From NCBI GenBank assembly GCA_027886175.1, contig JAJNNQ010000044.1, forward strand, positions 434,001-498,000: a stretch of 64,000 nucleotides of DNA, given 5' to 3'. Positions 1 to 12,300 of this stretch are shown piece after piece. Position numbers and translations under genes: made by a program. Under the pieces are notes generated by a model, which did not search any database, was not told the origin of the DNA, and saw nothing but the letters and a program-made list of their open reading frames with translations. Source of the stretch: Phylloscopus collybita. Lineage: Eukaryota; Chordata; Aves; Passeriformes; Phylloscopidae. Each line of letters opens with the position of its first letter. The stretch's first letter is position 1.

Positions 1-990
1 ACCTGAGGGAAACAGCTGGAGAAGGTTTCATTTTCACCTTTCCAGAGAAGTGACTAAAATGGAAGTTACCAAGCAGGGCCTGATCCCCTGTGCCAGCTCA
101 GTGTGGGAAAGGAGGCATGGCTTTTATTTCAGTGCTGGGTGCATGGGCAATCACTTTTCTAGCACGTGCTCACTCAGAAATCTCACCTATTAATTTGTCA
201 CCGTGGAGGTAAGACCTACTCATTACTTTGCTGAAACTCACAGGCAAAACATTCCCTCGTATTATTTGACATATTTAAATCCTTCTCAGAAGTTACTGAC
301 AGCAGAGTTGGGGTCCCTTGAGGGTCTCTGGTGGTCATTTGGGGAACATCTCACTCCTCAAATTCTCCTCGGATGCTCAAGAGCCTCCTACAAACACTTT
401 CTTCCCCCTGAATGCATTCCAGCGACCTTCTTAGGAGGACTGCTCTGTTCTCAAGGCTAAGGTAGCCACTCGCACACAGCAATCACTGCACTGGGGGAAT
501 AGAGGGCTCAACACTGTCTGTTCATGCCAACAGAATTCATGATTTGTTACAGTTCAACATTTTCTCAACACCTTCTTTCCCTGGGAATTGCTCACAAGCA
601 TTTCCTCAATGCACCTTGGAAACGTGTTTGCTGACTGAAGGCACATGGTGTCTTTCCTTCAGCAATGAAGAAAGAAAACACAAATGGCCTACTGAAACCC
701 TTCTGCTCCCTTCCAAATCAGTCACTGCTCAAGCACAACCCACAGGCTCATCCCCGATTCCCTCGGTGAGATAAGACATAATATTTTGCTGCAGCTGAAA
801 AACTATTAGATAAAAGAATGAAAGTTGTTGGTTGTAGGTGTTGTTATTTAGGGATTGGATTTGTTCTAGGTAATTTGTTTGGTGTTGCTGTGAGGGGCCG
901 GGTTGAAGACCAGACCAAAAGGGAAGTAGGATAAGAGGGAAAGTGACAAAGTGACAGACAAGTAGATTGTGAAGTGAGAATATAAGTTCC
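1..990. other. Unrecognised sequence downstream of the gene array junction, unit 1
   Basis: No gene recognised. Short open frames at 203-460 and 544-774 have no family resemblance. A purine-rich stretch at 917-943 followed by TG looks like a retroviral polypurine tract, so part of this segment may be the internal remnant of an old ERV whose LTR follows. Confidence 0.4.
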
Positions 991-994
991 CTAG

Positions 995-1724
995 TGTTAT
1001 AGATACAAAAAAAACCAACAAACAAAACAAACCCAAAAAAACCCAAAAACAAAACAAAAAAATAAGTTGAAACTTTTTAATAGTTGTGTCCCTATACTGG
1101 CTGTGTGTTTTGATTTCCATTCGCAACGGTGTTTATTTTTCAACTGGTTCTGAGTTGTTACAAATACTTGCTGTTGTAATGCTGTTCGGGTAGTTGTTAG
1201 AAAGTGTTGCAGGGTTTAGTTACCAATGTTTGTGGAAGTTTTGTGCGGCTGCCTTCCGGAATGCAGTTAAAGGGATAATACCAGGGGAAGGGGGGGAATC
1301 TTCTGCTCTCCCCAGATAACCCAGAGACTGAGACCACCACCCAGCGCTTTCATTGGAGAACACGACCGCCCAATCAAAACACGGCGGGAAGGAATGATTG
1401 GTGTAGACAGCACCCTGCTAAGAACCAATGAGAGCCCGAAGAATGCACCAATCATGTAAAGGATCCAAAACGAGCCAATCCCTGAGGGGACTGAGACCAT
1501 AAAAGGGACTGACCACGCACAGTGGGGGCTTCTCTCTCGGGAACTGGAGTGTGCTGAGGGGTGGCCTGTGTGCACGTATTTGTTTGCTCTGACTTGCCGT
1601 GAGGGGCTGGGACTAGCTCAGCCCCTTGTTCCTGTAGCCGCTTCATAATAATAAACAGTTGGCCTTTCCTTTTTTAACATCTTTGGATTCACAGCCTCGT
1701 CATTATTTTTGCAACTTTGCGTCA
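995..1724 (+). mobile_element. Probable ERV1-type LTR, unit 1
   Basis: This segment begins TG and ends CA, flanked by CTAG at 991-994 and 1725-1728, a 4-bp duplication as made by gammaretrovirus-like elements. It has LTR promoter architecture on the plus strand: several CCAAT boxes in both orientations between 1350 and 1480, a TATA-like cataaaagg near 1498, then AATAATAAA near 1647-1655. It also contains an A-rich simple run at 1006-1067 whose length varies among units. The 5' boundary is uncertain; TG at 944 after the purine tract is an alternative. Confidence 0.55.
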
Positions 1725-1728
1725 CTAG

Positions 1729-3128
1729 TACCCAGCCAAAGGGAAAGGGGACAGGGTTTGCCCGGAGCTGGGAAAGGCAGTAAAAAGCAGTGTTCTGTTG
1801 GGGTGTTTGTGTGTGTTGGGCTCTTAGGAGAGTGAGATACACACGCAGCTCAGGTGAATCCTTACTAAGAAACTGTTCTCTTTTGCTTTGATGACTTTGT
1901 GCCCATTGAATTTCATCAAAGACTTGGCTCCTTTCTAACACCTCTCTCCCAGCAGCTCAGGGCTGCTCAGGGCTGTATTGCACGGTGCTTGCTGTGTGCC
2001 AGACAGCACAAAGCAGGCTGGCCTGGTGCCCCTGAATATTTCTGCACAACACTCTGCATTTCACCCCTTTGCTCAGTGCTCAGTGCAAAGCTCCAGGACT
2101 GCAGGTGCTTCCTCCCGGAGCTGTGTGAGGCCCTGGCTGCTGCAGATGGGAGCTGACAAGCTGTCCCTGCCTGAGGCTGCCCTCAGTTCCCCTGGCAGAA
2201 GCGCCGTGCCTGAAGGACTCTGCCCTGTGCTGGAGCCTGCGGAGCAGCCCGGCTCCCTCCCGCTGTGCCCGGAGTGCTGCACACACTGCTCACCTTGCCC
2301 AGGAGTTGCAGGGCAGCCGGCACAAGAGCAGGAATGCTCAGCCAGGCCTGCAGCCCTCGGCTGTCCTTGGCCTTTCTCTCCTGCTGTGCAGACTGCACAG
2401 GGCCAATGCCCCCAGGCTGCGCTGTGCCCAGCAGGGCTGCATTTCCCCTCGGGAGGAGCAGCTGCCAGCTGAGCCCTGAGAGCCGAGGATTTGCCCGGGG
2501 CCACCAAGAGGCACCCAGGGCCGGGCTGCTGCCTCTTGCAGCTCCAAGGAGCTCATGGCAGCCTCCTCTGCCCAGGCTCAGGCTGCTCTGGGCTCTGCCA
2601 GGGCTCTGCTGGGGCTCCAGCCTGGGCAAGGCGGGGCCTGCTCTCCCCTGGCCCTCGCTGACAGCTCTGTGCCAGCTCTGCAGCTTTCCCTGCAGCCTCC
2701 CTGATCTTTCTGCTTCCTCACTTGAGCAAAACTCTCCTCCAGCCAAAGAGATTGCACTTCGGGATACAAATCCAAGGGGCAGGAACCCAAATGCTCTCCA
2801 GTCATAGCTCGAGGCCTGCATGTGCACAGGATCTTTGGGCTGCCCCACTCCTCCTTTGCAGGTTCTGCCTGCAAATGCCACTGCCCTTTCTGCCTCAAAC
2901 ACAGGTGCCACAGCTGGGGAAAACCCAGCCAGTGGGCCATATTCCAAAGGCACCGTGGCCTGGAGAGGATGAATGAAGAAGCCTTCCCCACTTTCAAACC
3001 CTACCAAAGAGGCCTTCATTGTCACTTTCCAACTCTAAGAAAAACCAGACAATTCAGAAGGAAATGTTGAGCTTTCTCACAAACTCAGAAAGAGAGAAAT
3101 CTTTGAAATAATTTAAAGTTTCAAAATC
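1729..3128. other. GC-rich unrecognised stretch between LTR and kinase 3' end, unit 1
   Basis: Positions 2090-2720 are GC-rich and open in several frames on both strands. None matches a family I recognise. An AAG/gtgagc donor-like site lies on the minus strand near 2305, so unidentified exons are possible. Counterparts are 24283-25682 and 50835-52234. Confidence 0.35.
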
Positions 3129-3138
3129 TTTATTTATT
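3129..3138 (-). terminator. Polyadenylation signals of PAK-like copy 1
   Basis: Two overlapping AATAAA hexamers on the minus strand lie about 80 bases beyond the stop codon, giving a short 3' UTR. The same hexamers occur at 25683-25692 and 52235-52244 for copies 2 and 3. Confidence 0.75.
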
Positions 3139-3215
3139 TAAAACCCTATGCTACAATCCTACTCTATCAACCTAACTAAAAACCTAATGCACAATATTAG
3201 CTATAATTCTACTCT

Positions 3216-3353
3216 CTAATTCTCCTTATGGCTGGTCACGGAGAAATATATTGAATATGATCGCCCCATTCTTCTCTTTTCTTTCTGCTCTTTGACTGCA
3301 CCGATGAGTGGCGCCAGGCTGGATGCGGGCATGGCCTCTGTTACAAATGGATG
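3216..3353 (-). CDS. PAK-like copy 1, terminal exon
   Basis: Begins HPFV after a gtgcag acceptor and contains [18 protein letters not shown], the usual PAK C-terminal helix. It then runs about 16 residues further than PAK1-3 before TAG at 3216-3218. Overlapping AATAAA signals follow at 3138-3129. Confidence 0.92.
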   Translation of the reverse strand, partial: HPFVTEAMPASSLAPLIGAVKEQKEKRRMGRSYSIYFSVTSHKEN

Positions 3354-6300
3354 CTGCACAAAGGAAAACAAAAACCAACAATGAACCATCATTTTCCGAG
3401 CTAAGAGCCTCAAAGGCAGGGCAATATTTTTTTAAATGAAAGAGGGATTGAGTCAGAGTAGGTCAAAGGAGAAACAGTGGGGCAATAGTGGCACAGGTTG
3501 CTGCAAGAGCTGCCAAGTGCCCCAGGCCTGGAAATATTTCAGGTCTGAGCATCGTGATCTCTTTCAAGATGTCCCTGCTCATGGCAGGGCACTTGGAGCA
3601 GATGACCTTGACAGGTCCCTGCCAGCCCAGCCCAGTCCAGGATTGCTGAGTGTTTTTGTTTGAACAGCACCTGGAGTGGAGGTGAGGAGGAGGGGGGCTC
3701 ATCTGATGCCTTGCACTTGAGTGGAGGAGGAGCTCATCGCTGGGACACTGTTCCAGCTGCAGCCCCTGGGCATTTTACCTGCAGCAGCTCCTGGGCAGAC
3801 CAGCGCTGCGCCTCGTCTGTCTGCAGGCAGCAGCTCAGGAAGTGACGCAGCAAAGGTGAGAGGAGCTCGGGCTGCCGCAGCTCTGGGGTCCCTCTTGTGG
3901 CGATCAGGCGTTGAGCCTGGAGAAAAAGGAAACACCAGTCTCTCCCCTGCTCCTTTTGCTGTGTCTGTAACTGCTCTCCCAGATCCCATTGTTCAAGCTC
4001 CACTCTGCAGTGGCAGTTTGTTTCTGCCGTGGCACAGAGGCAGAGATGCCTTTCCTGGACCAACAAACACCCCAAAGCCCAATGCAGCCAGAGCTTTTCC
4101 AAGATCCAACAGATCTGGCCTTGGCAGCTGATTTCATTGACTGACCTTGTTAGTGGAAACGACATCAGCAAAGGCACCTTTGGCTCTCTGAGCATTCCCT
4201 TGACCAGCTTGACAGGCTATTTGGAGGAGGGACTTTGCTATGCTAACTCACTCTACTATTTCCAAGGATTATGACATGAAATGCATCTCTGCAGTGCTTG
4301 TTGGTCCCTTGAGCACAGCTGCCATCAAACAAAAGTCATCAAGCTTTTTGCTTGGCTCTTGAAAACAATGATAATTGAAAGGAAGGAAAGGAAATCCCTC
4401 AGTTATTCCTCAGGTAAGGAAACAAACATTTGGAATCTCATCTTCAACACAGACACGTGAAGATGCATGCACCAATGGATTGGCATGAAAAAGCCTGTTT
4501 GGCCACACAGGAAACAGCTGCAGCTCTGTCTCTCAGCAGACTGCAAATTTCAGCTTCCCTTGTGTGGCCAAAGGAAAATTTGGGCGGTGAAATGAGAAGA
4601 AAGAGAAATGCCATCTCTATGGTAGCCCTCTGCTCATTTGGATACTCAGGTCAAGGCATTCACGGTGTGCCCATCCTAGAAAGTGCCCAGAAACAAAGGG
4701 GTGGTTTTGGCAGGCTCTGCACATCACCAGGCTTCAGCTTGGTGACGTGGAGAAAGTGGCTTGGCTTAGGAAAGAAATATGGTCCCTGAGTGTTTCAGCA
4801 GCAGTGCACAAGAAGCACAAGAGCCTCTGTGGCCTTCACACCCTCATGTCCATGTTCCAGGCAAGTTTCCCTCAGAGAAGAATGGGGGTGCGCTTCTTCT
4901 CTTCAAACAACTGTTTTAGAAACTTGTTTGGGTTTGGCTTTCTTTCCTTCATTTCAGGAAAGATGATACCAGTTCTAAGATAGTTGTTTCCTGTTAGTAG
5001 GGCCATCTCCACAGCCTAAAGAGCTGGAACGACTTCTAAGCCAAAGCAAAATGTTGCCTGAGCATGGAGATGGTTTGTGTGGAGTGAGGCTGGAGCTCCC
5101 CCAGTGATGCAACCAAAAGTACAGCAGATGCTGATGTGCTGCAGGGACCTTTTTAGAAAGGGACCGTGGTGGAAGTAGTTCCAGCAGTTGACAAAGGGAT
5201 TTTGTCCAACGGCAGACAGAAGGTGGGCAAGGTGAGAAAGACAACGGGATCAGAGGGTATTGACACCTTACCGAGCGAGAACTTTCACTCCAGTAAGGGA
5301 CTTCTCCTTCAGCCATTTCAATGCCCACAATGCCAAAAGACCATATGTCCACTTTGGGGCCATATGGTTGACGTTTCACCATTTCAGGCGCCATCCACCA
5401 AGCAGCCCCGATCACCGAGCTGCGTCTACTCTGCTCGTGGCTGAGTTGAGCAGAGAGGCCAAAATCAGCTGGGGAGAAAGCAAAGGACAGTTTTTATTTG
5501 AATACTGTGCAAGGAGGAAAGCAAGCAAAAGAATTGCCCAGGAGAAGTTGGAGAATGTGCTGTTGAATCTCCTGGAAGGCTGTCCCTGGTCTGTTTTCTC
5601 AGGACTTTAGCCAAGGCAATATGGCATTGGCTACTTCAAAAACCCCACATTTTTTACACTGCCTCCAGCAGTGGCTTTTGTTCCCCTGAAGCTTTGCACT
5701 TGTAGCTCCCTCCCTTGGGAAGGGACACACACAGAGCACAGCCAGTCTGGACTGCTTGTTCCTTGTGCTAGGTCTGTGCACGCTGCAACGGTGTGGTCAG
5801 CTCACAGCAGAGCCCCTGCACTGCCAGCAGCACCATTTTTGGGGGGCTGGCAGTCGCTCCAAAGCAGCCCCACACCCCACATGTCCCTGGAACGCTGCAC
5901 CTGACCAGGAGTATACTGACCCAGCTTGACAGAGCCATCGGTTCTGAGCAGGATGTTGAGGCTCTTCACATCTCGGTGCATCACATGGTTGGAGTGCAGA
6001 AAATGCAGTCCCTGCAGGCACTGAGAGAGAAAACAGAAAGCAGAGGGCAAAAATCACTGGTATGATTTCATCACACCAGAAAGGAAACAGCTCTCAAATA
6101 TTCCCTCTCCAGGGGAATGGGGAGTATTGGCAGGACACAGTGCCATGGAGAGCAGGAGCTTGCTGCTCCTACACTAGCAGAGCAGCACCTTTCTAAAGAA
6201 AGGCAGGTCAGCTTTTCAAAGAGCACCAGCAACTGCTCTTGTAGACTTTCCTGTGCAAACCAGCCAGAATGACTGCTGCTGCAGTGGATGTGCTCAGAAA

Positions 6301-9300
6301 TAAAGAGCACTTTGGCTGCACTGCTAACCTTTCCAGCTGAGCACTGAGAGAAGTGAGTCTCTCTTTTGTCTTTGCTGTGTGTTTCAAATGCTGCCACCAC
6401 ACCTTTGCTTTCACAGGCAAGGAATGCAGTGCAGACAGGCAAAGGCTTAGGGAGGCAAGATGGAGAACAGCAAACACAGAGACGGAGTGAGACCGCAACA
6501 GCAGCAGATAAGAGGCCAAGAGCAGAGTGCAGTGAGTGCAGGGGCACTGGCAGGCAGTTCACTTGAGATGCTCCTGCTTGCCCAGAGCATAGCAGCAACA
6601 CAGAAACAGAGCCTGGCACATGGAATTGCTCCTGTTCTGAGCCCTTTTCCCAGACAAGCCTGCCCAAGCGCTCGGAAGCACAGGTGGGATCCCTCACCTC
6701 CCGGCTGACACTTGCAATCTCGGGTTCACACAGGTCAGCCTCCTTGATGACATCAAACAGAGTGCCTCCATCCATGTACTCCATAACCAGCCAGAGTTCT
6801 TCATGCACAAGGTAGCTGAAAGAAGGAAACAAGGCCATGCAGATGAACAGGCGTGACTACGTTGGTTTTGTGCTTGATTCTTGTTTGTGGCAAGGACAGA
6901 ATTAAAGGAGTAGACATTCCCTCTAGGCTGTGCCTTGTTTGCAGTCTCAAGAAGAATGGCACAGCTGTGAAAAAGGAGGTGTCTTAGATGGCCAGCAAGA
7001 GAGAAGTGCAGTTGAGTGACAGGCCAGATGAAAAACGTGTCAGGCGTGGTCTTTCTGGAAATAAGCACCTGGTGTTCCTGGCATGGACAGCCATGGAAAA
7101 GAGGGACATCGAGCCAAGGGAAATCCTGTCTAGGATGGTTGATCAGCATTGAAGAAACCTAAAGAAATCAATCCTGAGACAACATGGAGGCAGTGAACTT
7201 ACAGGGTATTGACTTAGTATGGTAGGGTTGATCCAGGTTTTTGAGCCATTTTCCAAGCATGTGTTTGAAAGCCAGGCAAGACTCATGCAGACAAAATGCA
7301 CTCTCTTGCCATCCATTGGAGATGAGTAGAGAAATAAGAATTAACCAATAATTACCGGCTCTCTTTTCTGCCAGTGTCCCAAATGGGTTTTGAACCTTGC
7401 ACGCTTTTACTTTGTAAACAAACACATGTAATGTGTATCCCATGTATGTAATCATGGGATAAGACCATGACCATGACTCACCTGTCTAAATAATTCACAA
7501 TAAAGGGGCTCCTATTCCTCCTCATGACTGTGATTTCAGTAATGGTGTCTTGCTTGCTAAACAGTCCTTGAAGCTTTATTTTCTTGATGGCCACCTGAAA
7601 TGACATTGAAAATCAGTCACTTTAGCAGTTGGTGGCACGAGACCACAGCACACACGGAGCGAGTGATTTTGCAATGACACAGCCGAGCCAAAGTGCCAAA
7701 GTGCCTTGTGTTTTGACAAAGAAGTAATAAGGAACTGAGATCCCAACAGCCCATTTCTCTGCTCCTCTGGGGGCCAGTTACAGGACACGTGGCCACTGTT
7801 AACAATGGTTAACAGGGCCAGTTACAGGACAATGTTGTCCACTTGTTAACAAGGGTGTCTCAACTATCACCCACAAAGCTCTGAGCACACTCTCTGTTTC
7901 TCTGTCTGTACATCAGAAGAAGGAATCTGTGCCTTGGGGCTCTGTGGATACATCCTGGGCTCTAAGCAGGGCTTAGGGCTTGGAGGGATGCCTTGCAGAC
8001 CTCTCCCCACGTGCAGTTCCCAAGTGCAGCACTGCAGGTGGCTAAGGAACTGCCAGGAACATTCAGATGTATTTGCTGGCAGGCAGAAATGAGAATTCAG
8101 GACTCTGAAGCCATAGGCCCAGAGAGCAGTGAGATGCTCTAAGGCACCGCCTTTGGTGGAGCAATTGAGAGCCAGGGAGAGCGTCCTTCTCTGCAAGGAA
8201 CCGCTGCCCTCCTTGCCTTCCTTCTGGCAGCTGAGAAGGACAAAGAGTGTCCCAAAGGCACTTGGCAGGCTGGCCCCAGTCTGTGCTTCTTGTGCCTCTG
8301 CAGCACAGCTCTAGCCAAAGCTCCAGCCACAGCTGACACAAGAGAGGAAAGCCCTGGAGAGCAGCAGAATCTGCAGGGGCTGTTGACATTTACCTCTGCT
8401 CCTGTGGCAGTGTCGATGGCTCTACAAACATCTCCAAAACCCCTAGAAACAGAACAGCAGCAAAGAAAGGAGAAGCCAATTAGATGTTGGAGGGAAAGCA
8501 TCCCAGAGAGGAGATCTCTGCTGTAAATGCCTCAAAGGTGCAGCATGCAGGAAGGGTCTGCCAGAAGGCAGATGATGCATTTTCCTCTCAAGTGCATGGG
8601 CATTGGGCCTGTTCCTGAAGCACTGGGCTTTACTGCCTCAGCTCAAAAGGCCATTCATCTTGGATGAATGGATTCTTTCATCTTGGATTTCAGTTTCTAA
8701 ACTGGGCAGTCAGTTTTCAGCCTGACCTCAGACTATTTCCTTCAGCAAAGTCTTGGGAAGAAATGTTCCTGAGAACTGTTATCTCACTGCTGTGCAGCTT
8801 GCTGTTTCTGGCAGTGAAATGGAAGTGTCTTGGACAATGCCTTCTGGCCACACTGCCAAATTCTGGCCGGTACTGAGAGATGGGGCAGCCGAACGCCAGT
8901 GTCTGAGGATGTTTGCAGCTTGCCTGGCTTCACACTTGAGAGATATTCCAGCAGCAAATCACCTGCCTCATGGCTATGTAGAAGGAACGGTGCTTGGACT
9001 CACCCGCTGCCAAGGTGTTCCAGTTCAATGTATTTCCTCCGGGGATTTTCCCAGGTCACCATTTTCCCTGAGGGAAACAAAATGCAAGATCGATTGCACT
9101 TGAAAGCACAGACCCCACCAGCCAAGAGATACAAAAGGCTGCCCCACTGTCTGGGGCTCTGACTTCTTTGTGGTCAGCTGCATGACAAAAAGCTGGCAAA
9201 GCCCAAGCAGGAGCAGTGACAAGCAATGGGAAGAAGGCACAGCCAGAGCGAGCCCCTTCCAAGCTGGTGCCCATTCAGGACACAACAGGATTGGCTTTGG

Positions 9301-12300
9301 GATCAGACACACCCAGGTGCAGATCAACGCCCTTTTTGTGCCAACACCTGCTGGTAGACAGAGAGTCAGCTGGGCTCTGTTCTCAGCCCCACCAGGTCTG
9401 ATCTGAGAGCACAGGGCTGGCAGCTGTTGTGGGCAAGGAGCAGATTCAGTGACTTGTGCTGCAGAATCACCCAGGGCTTGATGTGTTTTCCTAGAGACTG
9501 ATCTGAGCAGGGCTTGGGCCAATGGGTAGGATTGTATCAGCCATGGGAATGAGTGGGAATCAGGGATGAAAAAGTGCCATGGATCTCAGGAATATCCAGC
9601 AGCAGGGCTGGAGGCTGGCTCCTGAGAAACGCCTCCAGTGCAGTTTGATCTGATCAGGCCACAGCAATGTGTCTCTTGGACACATCTGTATAAGAACAAA
9701 ACTGGGATATTAAATACAGATTGTTGACAAAGTATCTTATTTCATTGGGGCCACAATAAAGACACCTCTTGCTCTCTGTTTCTGCTGACACCTGCTGTTC
9801 TTTCAAAGAAGTTCTCACTGACAAAAATATAATATTCTCATTTAATAAACTGTAGATGCAGTGGTGGTAATAAGAAGAGTCATAAAATGACACCAGTAAG
9901 ACACATGGGGCAGAAGAGCTCCTTCAGGATGGAGAAAAGTCTACCCCAAAAATTCCACAAAGAAACCTCAAACTAAAAACAAAACCACAACGAAAAGACA
10001 AAGTGCCCAAACCAGGAGTCTAAGGAGAATTTAGGAAGCTAACCATTCCCTCCAGTTTGGCCACGAGCGCACAGGACTTGCCTGCATCATTTGCTAGGTC
10101 ACAGCCTTGTGCTGATGCAAGAACAATCCCTGCTTCTGCCCGGAGCAGATAGGGAAGCTCAGGCAAAGCCAAGCATGTCCAAGCTGCCTTCAGAGGCAGC
10201 AGGAACAGCCAGAGCACTCTCTTGCTGCCTTGGAGCACAGCATTTCCTGTGGGGACTCCTCAATGTCCCTGTGAGACCAGACTGAGGAGGATCATTGGGT
10301 GCAGCTCTGCTGACACGAGCACACAATGCACTGTCCCTCAGAGAAGAAAGACACCAGACGTACTCAGGAGCTCCAGGCAGTCATCCTCCATCTGCTGTTG
10401 CTGAGCAGCAGCTCTGTCAGGGCTGGAGATGAACAAACTGCCCAGGCTCCACTTCCCACTTTGGGCAGCAAAGGCTCCTTTAGGTGACACTGCTGCAGCA
10501 GCTGCAGCAGCAGGTTCATTAGAAGAGCCTGTGTAGAACTGAGACAACAAAGGAGTTGGCGTCAGAAAAGTGGCTGGCAGAGATGAGCCCGAGATGCCAT
10601 TGCAAATGCAAGCCCTTAGGAAGATGCTGTCAGCCACATGCAGGACTCTGCCAGGGGTTTTTCCTGATGTCCACTTCCCAAACTGGATGGGTCAAACCCA
10701 AAGGCTGGTTTTACTCCAGCTCATGGCCAGATTCATTTTCCACTTTCTCCAAAATGCATTTTCATGGATTTTCTGAAGGGTGGCTGCCAAAATGACCATT
10801 CCATGACTCTTTCTCCCAAGGACTCTCTTTCCCCTCCAAGGGCTGCAGACACACTTGCAGGTGCTTGTTCAAATGTTCTACCTTTTCCCTTGGAGCCCTC
10901 TTTTCCTGCAGCATCTTCAGAACGGGCTCAACTGGCAGCACTTCTGCTTGGGACACTTGCTGTGCCGCACAGGAATCTTGGGGCTCCTCGTTGCCAGTCC
11001 CTTGCTGGAAATCTTTGCAGGCTGCCAGGCCAGATGTCCACACGCCCACCTCAAGTCAAAGAGAACAAAGCAGTCAGAGAGTACAGCTTGTCCCTGTCAG
11101 CCAAGAGTCACAGAGTGAGAGGAAAGGGAGAGCTCCAGATTCACAATGGACACAGATAGCTTGTTTCAAGATTCATCTGGGTCACCATGTTCACCTGCAA
11201 GAACATCTCAAGAAACAAGGAGAGCAGGAAGAGGCCAGCAGGAATGCATTGAGATGACTGCTGGCCAAAAGGCCAAAGGACTAGGCAGCTGAGCACAGCA
11301 CAGCAGCTGAGATTCAGCAGAGCAGGAAGTGTCCTTTGGAGTGGCTGGGATAGACACTGGAGCAGGATGGCACTCAGAGGCATCACCCCAGCCCCCTGCT
11401 GCTCTGCAGGGCAAAGGCAAGCAGGGCAGAAAGCACCAGTTTGGTGACTGCAGTGGCTCTGGTTCTTTCACTCACTTGTTTTTCTAGAGCCTCTGGCTTC
11501 TCAAGGAGGTGAAGAATTTTCTCTTGTCTTTCTCTTTGAATTTTCATTTCTTCCTCCAGCCTCTCATACATTGCCTTGATCCTAGCCTCAGTTTTCTGCA
11601 GCTCTTCCTGCAGCTTCTCACCAAGGTTCTTCTCCGTTGCCTTGATCCCAGCCTGAATTTTGTGCAGCTCTGCCTGCAGCTTCTCACCCAAGTTCTGAAA
11701 AGAAAGAGAGGGAGAAACTTGGATGAGTGGAGTGGCTGCCACTCTTCCACTCACCTGGTTTTGTTGATCGGGCCTCTGCTGGTGGAGATCCCGGTGATCT
11801 TGAGGAGTTCTAAAGTCTTCTGTGCTCCTCTTCTTCCCTGCCATGATGTTCTGTAGACACAAATGCAGAGCAAGTGACTGGGAGCTGCCATCAGGCTCAG
11901 CTTTTCCTCTTTCAGCCTCCAAATCACATCCATTCAGCCACTTCTTTCTGCTTCCCCTCCCACCTCTGCTTCCACTGGAACTGTGCCTGCAGAGGCAAAA
12001 GAACAACCTGGCAACAGAGGCACCAAAATCCCTGACTTCAAGCAGCAACTCCACGTCCCCAGGGTGTCTCTCAAATGCCCCCAGGTAAGCACACCCAAGA
12101 AGCTCCGGGGGACAAACCACCCCAAAGAGCTGCTGTTGTCAGATCAGTATCTTTGGTGCCTGTAGCTGCTTGGCCAGTCTGTGCAGGGGGACTGGTGTCT
12201 CCGGAGCACAGTGTCCCCTACGGACTGGCCAGGCTGAGCGCAGGGTCTGTGACATGCTCCCTCCTCTGCAGACAGGGAGCCTTCCTGCTTCAGGCTGGCC

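Noticed and set aside
1267..1646. Small minus-strand open frames in the ERV1-type LTR
   Set aside because: They lie antisense across the LTR promoter elements and have no protein resemblance.
2073..3070. Several overlapping frames of 140-280 codons upstream of the kinase 3' end
   Set aside because: They overlap on both strands in GC-rich DNA, differ in length between units and resemble no family. Reported only as an unrecognised stretch.
3463..3702. Open frame between kinase exons 14 and 15 as an alternative terminal exon
   Set aside because: The exon at 3216-3353 carries the expected PAK C-terminal sequence directly after a good acceptor, so this frame is intronic.
11383..12120. Single 245-codon minus-strand gene
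   Set aside because: The frame runs through clear splice acceptors and donors; only 11755-11850 and 11476-11694 inside it behave as exons, and the rest is intron read-through.
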